This document shows positions 54,979 to 64,000 of a stretch of 64,000 nt of DNA, one piece after another. The stretch covers positions 1 to 64,000 of the forward strand of contig JAEEHC010000084.1 in assembly GCA_016280635.1 (NCBI GenBank). The letters run 5' to 3'. Under the pieces are notes generated by a model, which saw nothing but the letters and a program-made list of their open reading frames with translations, had not been told where the DNA came from and made no database searches. Position numbers and translations under genes: made by a program. The stretch's first letter is position 1. Every line of letters begins with the position of its first letter. The stretch comes from Erysipelotrichaceae bacterium (GTDB taxonomy: Bacteria; Bacillota_I; Bacilli_A; Erysipelotrichales; Erysipelotrichaceae).

Positions 54979-55818
54979 ATGGAATTCCTCAATGAAAAAG
55001 GACAGACAGAACAGCAGTTTCTGGCTGAATACGATGACAGCATGTACCGCAAGGCCAACAATACGGTGGACATGCTGCTGTTCACCATCAAGGACGGTAC
55101 CCTTCAGCTTCTGCTGATAAAGAGGCGCAATCACCCCTGGATCAACCGCTGGGCGCTGCCGGGGGGCTTCGTCAACTATGATGAAGACCTGGATACCGCC
55201 GTACTCAGGGAACTGAGGGAAGAGACCAATGTCAGCGACACCGCCTACTTCCGTCAGCTCTACACCCTGGGCAAGGTCGACCGCGACCCCCGCAGCCGCA
55301 CCATTTCCACAGCTTATCTGTCGCTTAGTCCGCAGGAGAACCTGAAGGATGTCCGGGGCGGCGATGACGCCCGACAGGCAGCCTGGTTCCAGGTCGAAAA
55401 GAAGACCGTTGAGCAGGATGAAAGCCAGCGGATCTCCAAACTGACCCTGAAAGGGGAATGCGAGATCTGTTATGAAATCACCGAAAAGGTCAAGGCCAAT
55501 TACATCTGCCGCTCTTCCCGGCTGCTGAGCGAAGATGAACTGGCAGCCGATCACATCAAGCTGGTCAACATGGCCATCGACCAGCTCCGCAGCAATGCCA
55601 TCTCTTCCGGCCTGCTGTTCAACCTGCTGCCGGAGACCTTCACGCTCAAGGAAGTGCAGACCGCTTACGAAGCGGTCAGCGGGCTGAAGGTAGATACGCC
55701 GAATTTCCGGCGCGGCATCGTTTCCCGCCTGACAGCCACCGGTCAGTACCGGCAGGGGCGCAAGGCAGCGATGCTGTACCGGTTCAATCCGTTATACGAA
55801 AACATGGAGGGTAATTAA
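54979..55818 (+). CDS. nrtR: Nudix-related transcriptional regulator NrtR
   Basis: A 279-residue protein with an N-terminal Nudix domain and a C-terminal winged helix (from about 190: NLLPETFTLKEVQTAYEAV, split between two helices). The Nudix box at 63-85 keeps REL and EE but has Asn for the final Gly (REETNV). NrtR proteins repress NAD synthesis genes and let go on binding ADP-ribose. The start at 54979 follows GGAGGAGG. First gene of the NAD salvage operon; a catalytic ADP-ribose pyrophosphatase is the alternative. Confidence 0.88.
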   Translation: MEFLNEKGQTEQQFLAEYDDSMYRKANNTVDMLLFTIKDGTLQLLLIKRRNHPWINRWALPGGFVNYDEDLDTAVLRELREETNVSDTAYFRQLYTLGKVDRDPRSRTISTAYLSLSPQENLKDVRGGDDARQAAWFQVEKKTVEQDESQRISKLTLKGECEICYEITEKVKANYICRSSRLLSEDELAADHIKLVNMAIDQLRSNAISSGLLFNLLPETFTLKEVQTAYEAVSGLKVDTPNFRRGIVSRLTATGQYRQGRKAAMLYRFNPLYENMEGN

Positions 55819-55819
55819 C

Positions 55820-56338
55820 ATGAAAAAGCTATTGGTTGTTGTCGATGTTCAGAAGGATTTCGTTGACGGTTCCCTGGGAACCCCGGAAGCCGTCGCCATC
55901 ATCGATAAGGTCGTTGAGACGATCTCTGATCCCCAGTATGACGATGTCGTCTTTACCAAGGACACCCACTTTGAGGATTATCTGCTGACCCAGGAAGGCC
56001 GCAACCTGCCGGTCGTCCACTGCGTCAAGGGTACCGAAGGCTGGCAGCTGGACAAGCGGGTCGAGGAAGCGGCCATGAGCAAGCTGGTTGAAGTCAGAGT
56101 CGTGGAGAAGAACGCCTTCGGCTCCAACAAGATCGCCGGCATCGCCTGCGGCTATGACGACGTGACGCTGATCGGGCTTTGCACCGACATCTGCGTCATC
56201 TCCAACGCCCTGCTGATCAAGGCGGCCAATCCGGAATTGCCGATCCATGTCATTGAAGCGGCTTGTGCCGGTGTTACCCCGGCAAAGCATGCCGCGGCCA
56301 TTGAAACGATGAGAAGCTGTCAGATCGACATCATCTGA
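55820..56338 (+). CDS. pncA: Nicotinamidase (isochorismatase fold)
   Basis: A 172-residue cysteine hydrolase. Asp 9 in VVVDVQKDF, the Lys/metal region and the catalytic Cys in GLCTDICVISNAL near 120-130 agree with the isochorismatase-like fold. By context it converts nicotinamide to nicotinate. Starts one base after the nrtR stop. Confidence 0.88.
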   Translation: MKKLLVVVDVQKDFVDGSLGTPEAVAIIDKVVETISDPQYDDVVFTKDTHFEDYLLTQEGRNLPVVHCVKGTEGWQLDKRVEEAAMSKLVEVRVVEKNAFGSNKIAGIACGYDDVTLIGLCTDICVISNALLIKAANPELPIHVIEAACAGVTPAKHAAAIETMRSCQIDII

Positions 56339-56353
56339 GGCAAGGAGGGAACA

Positions 56354-57562
56354 ATGGAACAGATCATCAAGAGCCTGCTGGAAACCGACATGTACAAGTT
56401 TTCCATGGGGCAGGCCATTTATCACCAATACCCGGAATACATGACCACCTGGGATTTCAAATGCCGCAATAAGGATGTCCATTTCACCGAAGAAATGCGA
56501 CAGGAGATCGCCAGACAGATCAGACTCTACTGCGACCTGCGCTTCAGCGAGGATGAACTGAAGTATCTGGACAACATCAAGTGGATTAAGGGATCCTATG
56601 TAAACTTCCTGCGCTTATGGCATCCCAACTTCGCCGACTTTACCATTGACGATCAGGCGGAATGCGGCTTACGGATCGAGACCCGGGGCAGCTGGCTGAA
56701 CACCTCTATGTATGAGATCCCGACGCTGGCCATCGTCAATGAAGTCTATTTCCGGATGAACTATGACTATGATCAGCTTTACCGCCAGTTTGAAAGGAAA
56801 CTGGAGGAAAAGATCAGCTGGCTGAAAGAAGGCGCCTGTAACATCGGCTCCTTCTCCGAGTTCGGCTTGAGAAGAAGGCTGTCGGCTGAAGCCCAGGAGC
56901 TGGCCGTCAGGAGAATGAGCGAGGAGAAATACGCCGATTCGACTTTTGTCGGTACCTCGAATGTCTATCTGGCCCGCAAGTTCAATGTCACCCCGGTCGG
57001 CACTCAGGCTCATGAATGGATCATGTGCGTTGGCCAGGGCAATCATCAGCTCAACCCGTCCTATTCCAATCTCTTTGCCCTGACCAGCTGGGTCAAGGAA
57101 TACGGCGTTCTCAACGGCACCGCGCTGACCGATACCATTACGACCGACATGTTCCTCAGGGACTTTGACCTGACCTTTGCCACCCTGTTCTCCGGCGTCC
57201 GCCACGACAGCGCCGACCCGATCGAATGGGGCGAAAAGATCATCGAACACTATCAGAAACTGGGCATTGATCCCAAGACCAAGACCCTGCTGTTCAGCGA
57301 CAGCCTGAACTTCAAGAAGGCGGATGCCATCCGCGAGCACTTCAAGGGCCGGGCCAAGGTAGCCTTCGGCATCGGTACCTACATTGCCAACGACACCGAT
57401 GTTACCCCGCTGAACATCGTCATGAAGACGGTTCTGTGCAATGGGCAGGATGTCGCAAAGCTGTCTGATGTAGCCGGCAAGGGCATGTGCCGTAACCCGG
57501 AATATGTGGATTATCTGGAAAGAAGCATTAAATGGAGGAACGAACATGAGCAGAGAATTTGA
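56354..57562 (+). CDS. pncB: Nicotinate phosphoribosyltransferase
   Basis: A 402-residue PncB. The N terminus LLETDMYKFSMGQAIY is typical. The phosphoribosyl region includes FGLRRR near 177, GTSNV near 200 and SGVRHDSADP near 280. Makes nicotinate mononucleotide from nicotinate. GGAGGG precedes the ATG; its end overlaps nadE by 17 bases. Confidence 0.93.
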   Translation: MEQIIKSLLETDMYKFSMGQAIYHQYPEYMTTWDFKCRNKDVHFTEEMRQEIARQIRLYCDLRFSEDELKYLDNIKWIKGSYVNFLRLWHPNFADFTIDDQAECGLRIETRGSWLNTSMYEIPTLAIVNEVYFRMNYDYDQLYRQFERKLEEKISWLKEGACNIGSFSEFGLRRRLSAEAQELAVRRMSEEKYADSTFVGTSNVYLARKFNVTPVGTQAHEWIMCVGQGNHQLNPSYSNLFALTSWVKEYGVLNGTALTDTITTDMFLRDFDLTFATLFSGVRHDSADPIEWGEKIIEHYQKLGIDPKTKTLLFSDSLNFKKADAIREHFKGRAKVAFGIGTYIANDTDVTPLNIVMKTVLCNGQDVAKLSDVAGKGMCRNPEYVDYLERSIKWRNEHEQRI

Positions 57563-58301
57563 CGTCAAGAAGCACACCGAAGGGATCATTGAATTCATCA
57601 GAAACTATTTCCGGGAAAACCAACTGCGCGGAGCCGTGCTGGGCATCAGCGGCGGCAAGGACAGCGGTGTTGTCGCCGGCCTGCTTTCCCTGGCCTTGGG
57701 CCCGGAAAATGTCGTCGGCATTACCATGCCCTGTCACTCCAACCCCACTGATAAGAGCGACGCTCATCTGGTAGCGGAAAAGTTCGGCTTTGAAATGCTG
57801 AACCTGGATCTGACCAGCACCTTTGACAGCTTCGTTGCCGAGGCCAGCAAGATCGCCGACTGCTCCAACCCGCTTTCCAATGCCAACATCAACCTCAAAC
57901 CCAGGCTGCGCATGGCGACCAACTACTACATCGCCGCACTGTTGAGCGAGGTCAGAGGCGGCACCTGGATCGTCGCCGGTACTTCCAACAAGTGCGAACT
58001 GTATGTCGGCTACTTCACCAAGGGCGGTGACAGCACCTACGACATCGGCATTCTCAATGACCTGACCGTCGAAGAAGTCATTGCGGTTGGCGCCTACATC
58101 GGCGTACCTGATCCGGTACTCTACAAGGCTCCCAATGACGGCCTTTCCGCCAAGACGGATGAAGACAAGCTGGGTGTGAAGTATTCCGAGATCGCCAAGG
58201 TCATCAACGGCCAGGAAGGAGAAGGCCAGGAACGCATCGAGCAGCTGCACCGCAACGCTCAGCACAAGTTCCATACGCCTTACTATAAGAAATGCGATTA
58301 G
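57546..58301 (+). CDS. nadE: NH3-dependent NAD synthetase
   Basis: A 251-residue synthetase. SGGKDS at 35-40 is the ATP-pyrophosphatase P-loop, and AGTSNKCEL near 140 is the family motif. No glutaminase domain, so ammonia is the nitrogen donor. Start set by GGAGG inside pncB. nadD begins ten bases before its stop. Confidence 0.93.
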   Translation: MSREFDVKKHTEGIIEFIRNYFRENQLRGAVLGISGGKDSGVVAGLLSLALGPENVVGITMPCHSNPTDKSDAHLVAEKFGFEMLNLDLTSTFDSFVAEASKIADCSNPLSNANINLKPRLRMATNYYIAALLSEVRGGTWIVAGTSNKCELYVGYFTKGGDSTYDIGILNDLTVEEVIAVGAYIGVPDPVLYKAPNDGLSAKTDEDKLGVKYSEIAKVINGQEGEGQERIEQLHRNAQHKFHTPYYKKCD

Positions 58302-58831
58302 GAGTCTATTTCGGAAGTTTCAACCCCGTCCACCGCGGCCACATGCAGATCGTCTACCGGCTGCTGTCGGAGAATCTCGTCGACAAGGTCATCGTGGTAG
58401 CGACCATGGAATACTGGGGCAAGACGCAGCTGATGCCGCTGGAAAAGCGGCTGGCCATGCTGAAACTGTACGGTAACGAGAACATCATCATCGATGAGAC
58501 CCATAATCACGCGGAAAAGACCTATCAGCTTTTCCGTCAGCTTAAGGAAGAAAACCCGGAGGATGAACTGTTCTTCATCATCGGGGCAGACAGCCTGAAC
58601 CGCTTTGACCAATGGGTCAACTACGAAGAACTGCTGACCTATACCTTCATCGTCGTGGAGAGAGACGGCATTGACATTGAAGCGGCCATGAAGCGGCTGA
58701 AAAAGCGCGACTACCTGATCATGAGAAAGGTAAGGGATGTTTCCTCTACCTTCATCAGGGAACATCTGGACGGCGATCTGAGCAATCTGGTCGACCCGGG
58801 TGTTGCCGAGATACTCAGACAGCCTGATTAA
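58292..58831 (+). CDS. nadD: Nicotinate-nucleotide adenylyltransferase
   Basis: A 179-residue nucleotidyltransferase. GSFNPVHRGH at 8-17 is the adenylyl-transfer motif and SSTFIR near 150 the second. Makes nicotinate adenine dinucleotide. Last gene of the operon, completing the nicotinamide-to-NAD route. Slightly short for NadD but complete. Confidence 0.9.
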   Translation: MRLGVYFGSFNPVHRGHMQIVYRLLSENLVDKVIVVATMEYWGKTQLMPLEKRLAMLKLYGNENIIIDETHNHAEKTYQLFRQLKEENPEDELFFIIGADSLNRFDQWVNYEELLTYTFIVVERDGIDIEAAMKRLKKRDYLIMRKVRDVSSTFIREHLDGDLSNLVDPGVAEILRQPD

Positions 58832-58847
58832 GAGATAAGAAATAAAG

Positions 58848-58892
58848 AAGTGAACCTGATGCCCTGAGGGGGCATAGTGTTCACTTTTTTCT
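58848..58892 (+). terminator. Terminator of the NAD operon
   Basis: AAGTGAAC (58848-58855) and GTTCACTT (58879-58886), with an inner ATGCCC/GGGCAT pair, then TTTTCTT. Confidence 0.85.
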
Positions 58893-58921
58893 TGTTATAT
58901 AAGGGCTTTATTTAGTAAAAT
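58892..58921 (+). promoter_or_regulatory. Promoter of the glycogen locus
   Basis: TTGTTA (58892-58897), 18-base spacer, TAAAAT (58916-58921). It abuts the preceding terminator. Confidence 0.45.
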
Positions 58922-58940
58922 AGAATAGCGGAGGTGTCGT

Positions 58941-60761
58941 ATGGATCTAAACGCGCTTCAGAGTTTCTATGATGGTTACAGCATCAACGCCTATGAGATC
59001 TTCGGAGCTCACATGACGGAAGATGGCACCATATTCAGAGTTTATGCCCCCAATGCCAAGAGCGTGAGGCTCATTGGTGATTTCAATGGCTGGAACCGTG
59101 AGGCTGACCGCCTTTTCAAGTCAGACCTGGGTTTCTGGGAAATCAAGATTGGCGGTCTGCAGGAATATGCCCGGTACAAATACGTTATTGAGGCAGCCGA
59201 CGGGACAATGGTCGAAAAGGCCGACCCCTATGGCTTCTATAATGAGAACCGTCCGGACTGGGGCAACAAGGTTGTCTCGCTTTACCATGAGTGGCAGGAC
59301 GGCGACTGGATGGCCAGCCGCGACCGCAACTTCGACAAGCCGATGAACATCTATGAGGTTCATCTGGGCGGCTTCCGTCACAACTGGGCCGACCAGTGGC
59401 TCAATTACGGCGAGATGATCGACGTGCTGATTCCCTATGTCAAGGAGATGGGCTATACGCACATTGAACTGATGCCGCTCAACGAGCACGCGCTGGACCA
59501 GAGCTGGGGCTATCAGCAGTTTGGCTACTTCTCCATCACTTCCCGCTACGGCAGTCCCAGACAGTTGATGGAATTCATCGATGCCTGCCATCGCAATGGC
59601 ATCGGTGTCATCATGGACATCGTCATCGTTCACTTCGTCAAGGACAGCTATGGCCTGGGCAACTTTGACGGATCACCTCTTTATGAATCCAGTGATCCCA
59701 ATTACGCGGAAAGCCAGTGGGGTACCCACTACTTTGATTTCAACAAGAACATCGTCAAGAGCTTTTTGCTCTCAAGTGCCGGCTTATGGCTGGACAAGTA
59801 TCATGTTGACGGTTTGCGCGTTGACGCCGTCAGCAACCTCATCTATTTCCATGGGGACAAGAGAAAGGGAGAAAACACCGAGGCCATCAGCTTCATCAAG
59901 CGGATGAACTACCATCTCCACCAGCATTTCCCGTCCGTCATGACCATTGCGGAAGATTCCACTGACTATCCGAAAGTCACCGGAGATCCTTCTGAAGGTC
60001 TGGGCTTTGACTACAAGTGGGACCTGGGCTGGATGAACGACACCCTGAAGTACTACAAGGAAGACCCGGAGTACCGCCATTACGATCACAACCTGATCAA
60101 CTTCTCGATGGCCTACTTCTTCACCGAGCGCTTCCTGCTGCCGTTCTCCCATGACGAGGTCGTCCACTCCAAGGGCACGATCATCGACAAGATGTGGGGC
60201 AGCTATGAGGATAAGTTCCGCCAGTGTCGCAACCTGATGGTCTACATGTACACCCATCCGGGCAAGAAGCTGAATTTCATGGGCAATGAAATTGCCAGCT
60301 TCCGCGAATTTGATGAGATGAAGGAACTCGACTGGTTCCTGCTCAAGTATCCGCTGCACGACAGCTTCAAGCGTCTGTGCCGGGACCTGAACATGGTCTA
60401 CCGTCACAATGAGGCCTTCTGGAAGTATGATTACAGCTGGAAGGGCTTCAAGTGGATCGATGCCGACAACAGCCGGGACCGCATTTACAGCTACGTGCGC
60501 TATGATGATGAGAAGTGCTATGTCGTCGTGCTCAACATGTCGCCGGTCGGTCACGAACATTTCGAACTCGGAGTTCCGACTTACGGCTACTTCACCGAGA
60601 TCATCAACTCGGAAAGGGACATCTATGGCGGCTGTAACATGTGCAACTTCCGCAAGATACAGGCACACAGGACCAAGACAGGGTGCAACGGCTTCAAGTA
60701 TAAGCTGGAGATGCGGGTAGCTCCGTATGCCGGCATCATTCTGGAGGCCAAATTAAGATAG
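58941..60761 (+). CDS. glgB: 1,4-alpha-glucan branching enzyme
   Basis: A 606-residue GH13 enzyme. An N-terminal CBM48 domain (FRVYAPNAKSVRLIGDFNGW, shown as VRLIGDFNGW near 45) is followed by the barrel with catalytic Asp in GLRVDAVS near 292, Glu in IAEDS near 337 and HDEVVH near 404. Makes alpha-1,6 branches in glycogen. GGAGGTG precedes the ATG. Sixteen bases before glgP. Confidence 0.92.
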   Translation: MDLNALQSFYDGYSINAYEIFGAHMTEDGTIFRVYAPNAKSVRLIGDFNGWNREADRLFKSDLGFWEIKIGGLQEYARYKYVIEAADGTMVEKADPYGFYNENRPDWGNKVVSLYHEWQDGDWMASRDRNFDKPMNIYEVHLGGFRHNWADQWLNYGEMIDVLIPYVKEMGYTHIELMPLNEHALDQSWGYQQFGYFSITSRYGSPRQLMEFIDACHRNGIGVIMDIVIVHFVKDSYGLGNFDGSPLYESSDPNYAESQWGTHYFDFNKNIVKSFLLSSAGLWLDKYHVDGLRVDAVSNLIYFHGDKRKGENTEAISFIKRMNYHLHQHFPSVMTIAEDSTDYPKVTGDPSEGLGFDYKWDLGWMNDTLKYYKEDPEYRHYDHNLINFSMAYFFTERFLLPFSHDEVVHSKGTIIDKMWGSYEDKFRQCRNLMVYMYTHPGKKLNFMGNEIASFREFDEMKELDWFLLKYPLHDSFKRLCRDLNMVYRHNEAFWKYDYSWKGFKWIDADNSRDRIYSYVRYDDEKCYVVVLNMSPVGHEHFELGVPTYGYFTEIINSERDIYGGCNMCNFRKIQAHRTKTGCNGFKYKLEMRVAPYAGIILEAKLR

Positions 60762-60776
60762 GGGATAAAGAATTAT

Positions 60777-63173
60777 ATGTTTGAGAATAAAGACAGTTTC
60801 AGAGAAGAATTCTGCCAGCGCGTCATTCAGACGTACGGGCGTTCAGTTAATAAAGTTGAAAGGTCAGACCAGTTCCTGGTTCTGGCTCAGATGGTCAGAG
60901 AATATGCCAACTTCAGCTGGATGAAGAGCAAGGAAGAAGTCTCCGGAGAGGAAGACAAGCAGCTCTTCTACTTTTCCATGGAGTTTCTGATTGGCCGGCT
61001 GCTGACCAACAACATGATGAATCTGGGCATCTACAACATCATCAAGGAAGGCCTGGCCGATCTGGACATCGACCTGGGCAAGCTGGAAGAAGTTGAAAAG
61101 GATGCCGGACTGGGCAATGGCGGCCTGGGCCGTCTGGCTGCCTGCTTCCTGGATTCTCTGGCTACTCTGGGATTGCCGGGTCACGGCAATTCCATCCGCT
61201 ACGAGTACGGTCTGTTCGAGCAGAAGATCGTTGACGACAAGCAGGTTGAGGTACCGGACATCTGGCTGAAGTACGGTAACCCCTGGGAAGTAAGAAAGAC
61301 CAAGCACGCGGTTGACGTGCGCTTCTACGGCAAGGTCGAGACCTTCTGGAACAGCGATGGCAACATGGACGTCAAGCATGTTGACGCAGAAGTCGTCAGG
61401 GCCGTTCCCTATGACGTGCCGGTAGTGGGCAAGGACAATGTCTGCGTCAACAACCTGCGCTTATGGAAGCCGGAGGCTTCCGATAAGGCACCGGCCGGCA
61501 AGGACTTCATTGCCTACATTCAGGATGTCAATAAGATCTGTCAGAACGTCTATCCCGACGACTCCACCGAAGAAGGCAGGATCCTGCGCATCAAGCAGGA
61601 ATACTTCTTCGTATCCGCCGGTGTTCAGACCATTCTGGCTGACCACTACGCCAAGTATCATACCTTTGAGAATCTGCCGGACAAGGTCGTCATTCAGCTT
61701 AATGACACCCACCCGGTTATGGTAATCCCTGAGATCATGCGCATCCTGATGGATGATTATCAGTACAAGTGGGACGTCGCCTGGGACATCGTAACCAGAA
61801 CCGTCGCCTATACCAATCACACCATCATGCAGGAAGCACTGGAGAAGTGGCCGGAAAAGCACATAGCCACGCTGTTACCGCGCATTTACCTGATCATCAA
61901 GGAGATCAACAACCGCAAGAAGGCCGAAGTCTATAACCGGACTCTGGATCCCGATCTGACCAACCGGGTCTCCATCATCCGCGATGGCCAGGTCCACATG
62001 GCCAATCTGGCTAACCATACCGTCTTCTCCATCAACGGCGTCGCCCGCATTCATACCGAGATCATCAAGAGCGATGTCATGAAGGACTTCTACTATCTCT
62101 ATCCTGAGAAGTTCAACAGCAAGACAAACGGCATTACCCATCGCCGCTGGCTGCTCTATTCCAATCCCCAGCTTACTCAGCTGTTGACCGACAAGATCGG
62201 ACCGGGCTTCATCAACGACCCGCAGCAGCTGGAAAAACTGCTGGACTATGTCGATGACGAGGACACCATCAACCGCTTCATGGAAGTCAAGAAACAGCGC
62301 AAGCAGATTCTGGCCAACTACATCAAGAAGAAACTGGACATCGACATTGACATCAACTCCATCTTTGACGTTCAGGCCAAGCGGCTGCATGCCTACAAGC
62401 GGCAGATGCTCAACTGCATGAACATCATCGCCCTTTATCAGCGTTTCAAGAAGGAACCGGGCTTTACGATCTACCCGCGTACCTTCATCTTTGCCGCCAA
62501 AGCCGCTCCGTCCTATGTCTATGCCAAGAATGTCATCGAACTGATCAACCGCCTGGCTGCCGTCATCAACAATGACCCGGAAGTCAGCCGTTACATGAAG
62601 GTCGTCTTCATCCCCAATTACAATGTCTCGATCGCCGAGATCCTGATGAACGCGGCCGACATTTCCGAGCAGATCTCCACCGCCGGCAAGGAAGCCAGCG
62701 GTACCGGCAACATGAAGCTGATGATGAACGGCGCCATTACTCTGGGCACCCTGGATGGAGCCAACGTCGAGATTGCCGAACTGGTCGGCGACGATAACAT
62801 CATCGTCTTCGGTCACAACGTTGACGAACTGCGCTCGCTGAAGTACAACGGCTATGACGCCATGGAACTCTACCGCACTAATGAGACCATTCACGCAGTG
62901 CTGGATTCCCTGGTCGACGGGACCTGGCATCCCAACAAGGATGAGTTCAAGCCGATCTTCGACGAGATCCTCTACCGCAATGACGAATATTTCCTGCTGG
63001 CGGACTTCGAACAGTATTCCGAAGCTCAGCGCACCGTCTACCATCTCTACAAGGAACATAAGAAGTTCTGCCGCATGTGCCTGATCAACATTGCCAAGAG
63101 CGGCTACTTCAGTTCTGACCGTACGATCAGCGACTACAACCGCGACATCTGGCATCTGAAGGAAATCAGGTAG
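60777..63173 (+). CDS. glgP: Glycogen/alpha-glucan phosphorylase
   Basis: A 798-residue GT35 phosphorylase. GNGGLGRLAACFLDSLA near 113-130, and EASGTGNMKLMMNG near 640-653 with the pyridoxal phosphate Lys, are conserved. Releases glucose 1-phosphate, which the phosphoglucomutase at 46158 can feed to glycolysis. Four bases before the pullulanase gene. Confidence 0.95.
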   Translation: MFENKDSFREEFCQRVIQTYGRSVNKVERSDQFLVLAQMVREYANFSWMKSKEEVSGEEDKQLFYFSMEFLIGRLLTNNMMNLGIYNIIKEGLADLDIDLGKLEEVEKDAGLGNGGLGRLAACFLDSLATLGLPGHGNSIRYEYGLFEQKIVDDKQVEVPDIWLKYGNPWEVRKTKHAVDVRFYGKVETFWNSDGNMDVKHVDAEVVRAVPYDVPVVGKDNVCVNNLRLWKPEASDKAPAGKDFIAYIQDVNKICQNVYPDDSTEEGRILRIKQEYFFVSAGVQTILADHYAKYHTFENLPDKVVIQLNDTHPVMVIPEIMRILMDDYQYKWDVAWDIVTRTVAYTNHTIMQEALEKWPEKHIATLLPRIYLIIKEINNRKKAEVYNRTLDPDLTNRVSIIRDGQVHMANLANHTVFSINGVARIHTEIIKSDVMKDFYYLYPEKFNSKTNGITHRRWLLYSNPQLTQLLTDKIGPGFINDPQQLEKLLDYVDDEDTINRFMEVKKQRKQILANYIKKKLDIDIDINSIFDVQAKRLHAYKRQMLNCMNIIALYQRFKKEPGFTIYPRTFIFAAKAAPSYVYAKNVIELINRLAAVINNDPEVSRYMKVVFIPNYNVSIAEILMNAADISEQISTAGKEASGTGNMKLMMNGAITLGTLDGANVEIAELVGDDNIIVFGHNVDELRSLKYNGYDAMELYRTNETIHAVLDSLVDGTWHPNKDEFKPIFDEILYRNDEYFLLADFEQYSEAQRTVYHLYKEHKKFCRMCLINIAKSGYFSSDRTISDYNRDIWHLKEIR

Positions 63174-63177
63174 GAAA

Positions 63178-64000
63178 ATGCGCTTACCCATCAGTGCTTT
63201 TCTTGACGACTATAATCAGATAACCTGTACGATAAGCAGGAGTTTTAACGAGGGTAAAGCCGAAAGATTTACCCTTTTAAACGGTGATGAGGCCACCGAC
63301 CTTCCCATTGAATCCTTCTGGGAAGATGGCGGTCGGATCATCTATCGGCTGAGCTGCCCGGATCTACAGATTGGCCGCAGCTATCAGGTCATGGGGCCCA
63401 ACGGCTATACCGTTGAGCTGGTCTACCGCTTCATCGTCAAGAGCGAGCGCTTCAACCGGGAATTCGCCTACGAAGGCGATGATCTGGGCTGCCGCAGGGA
63501 AGGCGATGAGACGGTCTTCCGCCTTTGGGCACCGACCAGCAGTGAAGTCGTCATGGTGCTGGACGGGCAGTATCATAAGATGGTCCGCAAGGAAAAGGGT
63601 GTTTACGCCCAGTCCTTCCGGGGTGATCTGAGCGGCCGCAGCTATCATTACCTGGTCAGAGTGAACGGCGAAGTCCTGCAGGCCAACGACCCGTACGGGC
63701 GGGCCTCCCTGGCCAACAGCCGGGAAAGCGTCGTCTTCTTCCCCAGACCGCTGGAGCCGGTCGAGGTCAGAAGAAGGGAGCCGGTCATCTACGAAGTGTC
63801 AGTACGTGACTACAGCGAAGCGGGCACCTTTGCCGGTTTTGGCGAGAATCTGGAATACCTGAAGCAGCTGGGTGTCAGCCATGTGCAGCTGCTGCCGGTA
63901 AACGACTTCGGCAGCGTCAACGAATGCCACCCCGAATTAAGCTACAACTGGGGCTATGATCCCGTTAATTATCAGGTGCTGGAAGGAAGCTACAGTTCCG
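63178..64000 (+). CDS. pulA: Type I pullulanase, 5' part (runs off the window)
   Basis: The frame is open from ATG 63178 to the end of the window, 274 codons. An N-terminal domain is followed by a CBM48-like segment (FRLWAPTSSEVVMVL near 118-132), VIYEVSVRDYS near 202 and YNWGYDP near 257, the type I pullulanase signature. It would remove alpha-1,6 branches left by GlgP. Short SD (TAGGAAA) inside the glgP stop region. Confidence 0.88.
   Translation, partial: MRLPISAFLDDYNQITCTISRSFNEGKAERFTLLNGDEATDLPIESFWEDGGRIIYRLSCPDLQIGRSYQVMGPNGYTVELVYRFIVKSERFNREFAYEGDDLGCRREGDETVFRLWAPTSSEVVMVLDGQYHKMVRKEKGVYAQSFRGDLSGRSYHYLVRVNGEVLQANDPYGRASLANSRESVVFFPRPLEPVEVRRREPVIYEVSVRDYSEAGTFAGFGENLEYLKQLGVSHVQLLPVNDFGSVNECHPELSYNWGYDPVNYQVLEGSYSS

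Noticed and set aside
61875-63191. 438-codon minus-strand frame
   Set aside because: It is the antisense shadow of glycogen phosphorylase.

Overview
The window reads as chromosome of a moderate-GC fermentative member of the Firmicutes. The T-box leader, strong Shine-Dalgarno sites, sigma-A type promoters, SpoIIE-type phosphatase, NrtR-controlled NAD salvage, HPr and abundant peptidases all fit. An Erysipelotrichaceae-like anaerobe is my best guess, but that is inference. Electron bifurcation (NfnAB) and an H-cluster protein argue for a strict anaerobe. No rRNA, tRNA, CRISPR array, transposase or phage gene was recognised.

Layout. 1-305 holds no convincing gene but has a promoter and nested inverted repeats. 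306-6133 (minus) is a redox operon: NfnA, NfnB, NAD kinase, a PAS-containing [FeFe]-hydrogenase-like protein and a SpoIIE/PP2C phosphatase. 6347-10516 carries an SDR, a zinc-ribbon membrane protein and an S9 peptidase. 10584-24604 is a peptide-uptake and peptide-degradation district: a complete Opp transporter, four M24 peptidases, PepD, an MFS carrier and, embedded among them, guanylate kinase. 24746-31911 has an Fe-S aldo-keto reductase, a P-loop kinase, a divergent second MetRS-like protein, GltX, an S66 peptidase and a HAD phosphatase.

32102-35741 is a clearly AT-rich, minus-strand cassette unlike its surroundings: a MoaA-like radical SAM enzyme, a cobalamin-domain type radical SAM enzyme and a small protein resembling a degenerate class II aminoacyl-tRNA synthetase catalytic core (ProRS-like). 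It has its own promoter with a palindrome at the start site. This is the best candidate in the window for an undescribed system.

35795-51719 returns to housekeeping-like composition: PdxA-family dehydrogenase with acetamidase/formamidase, serine acetyltransferase, a second S9 peptidase, T-box-controlled metG, rlmH, acyl-ACP thioesterase, a GH1 6-phospho-glycosidase, HPr, phosphoglucomutase, a Cof-type HAD protein, two poorly known proteins, a small membrane protein and murA. 51848-54782 has an AraC/GyrI-like regulator and a DraG-PfkB pair. 54979-58831 is a compact NAD salvage operon (nrtR-pncA-pncB-nadE-nadD) with a palindromic operator at its promoter. 58941-64000 is a glycogen locus (glgB, glgP and a pullulanase gene that runs off the window).

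How it fits together: peptides are imported by Opp and cleaved by proline-active and dipeptide peptidases; sugars enter through PTS (HPr, 6-phospho-glucosidase) and are stored or mobilised as glycogen; pyridine nucleotides are built by salvage (NrtR operon), phosphorylated by NadK and balanced with ferredoxin by NfnAB, with the hydrogenase-like/phosphatase pair as a possible redox or H2 sensor.
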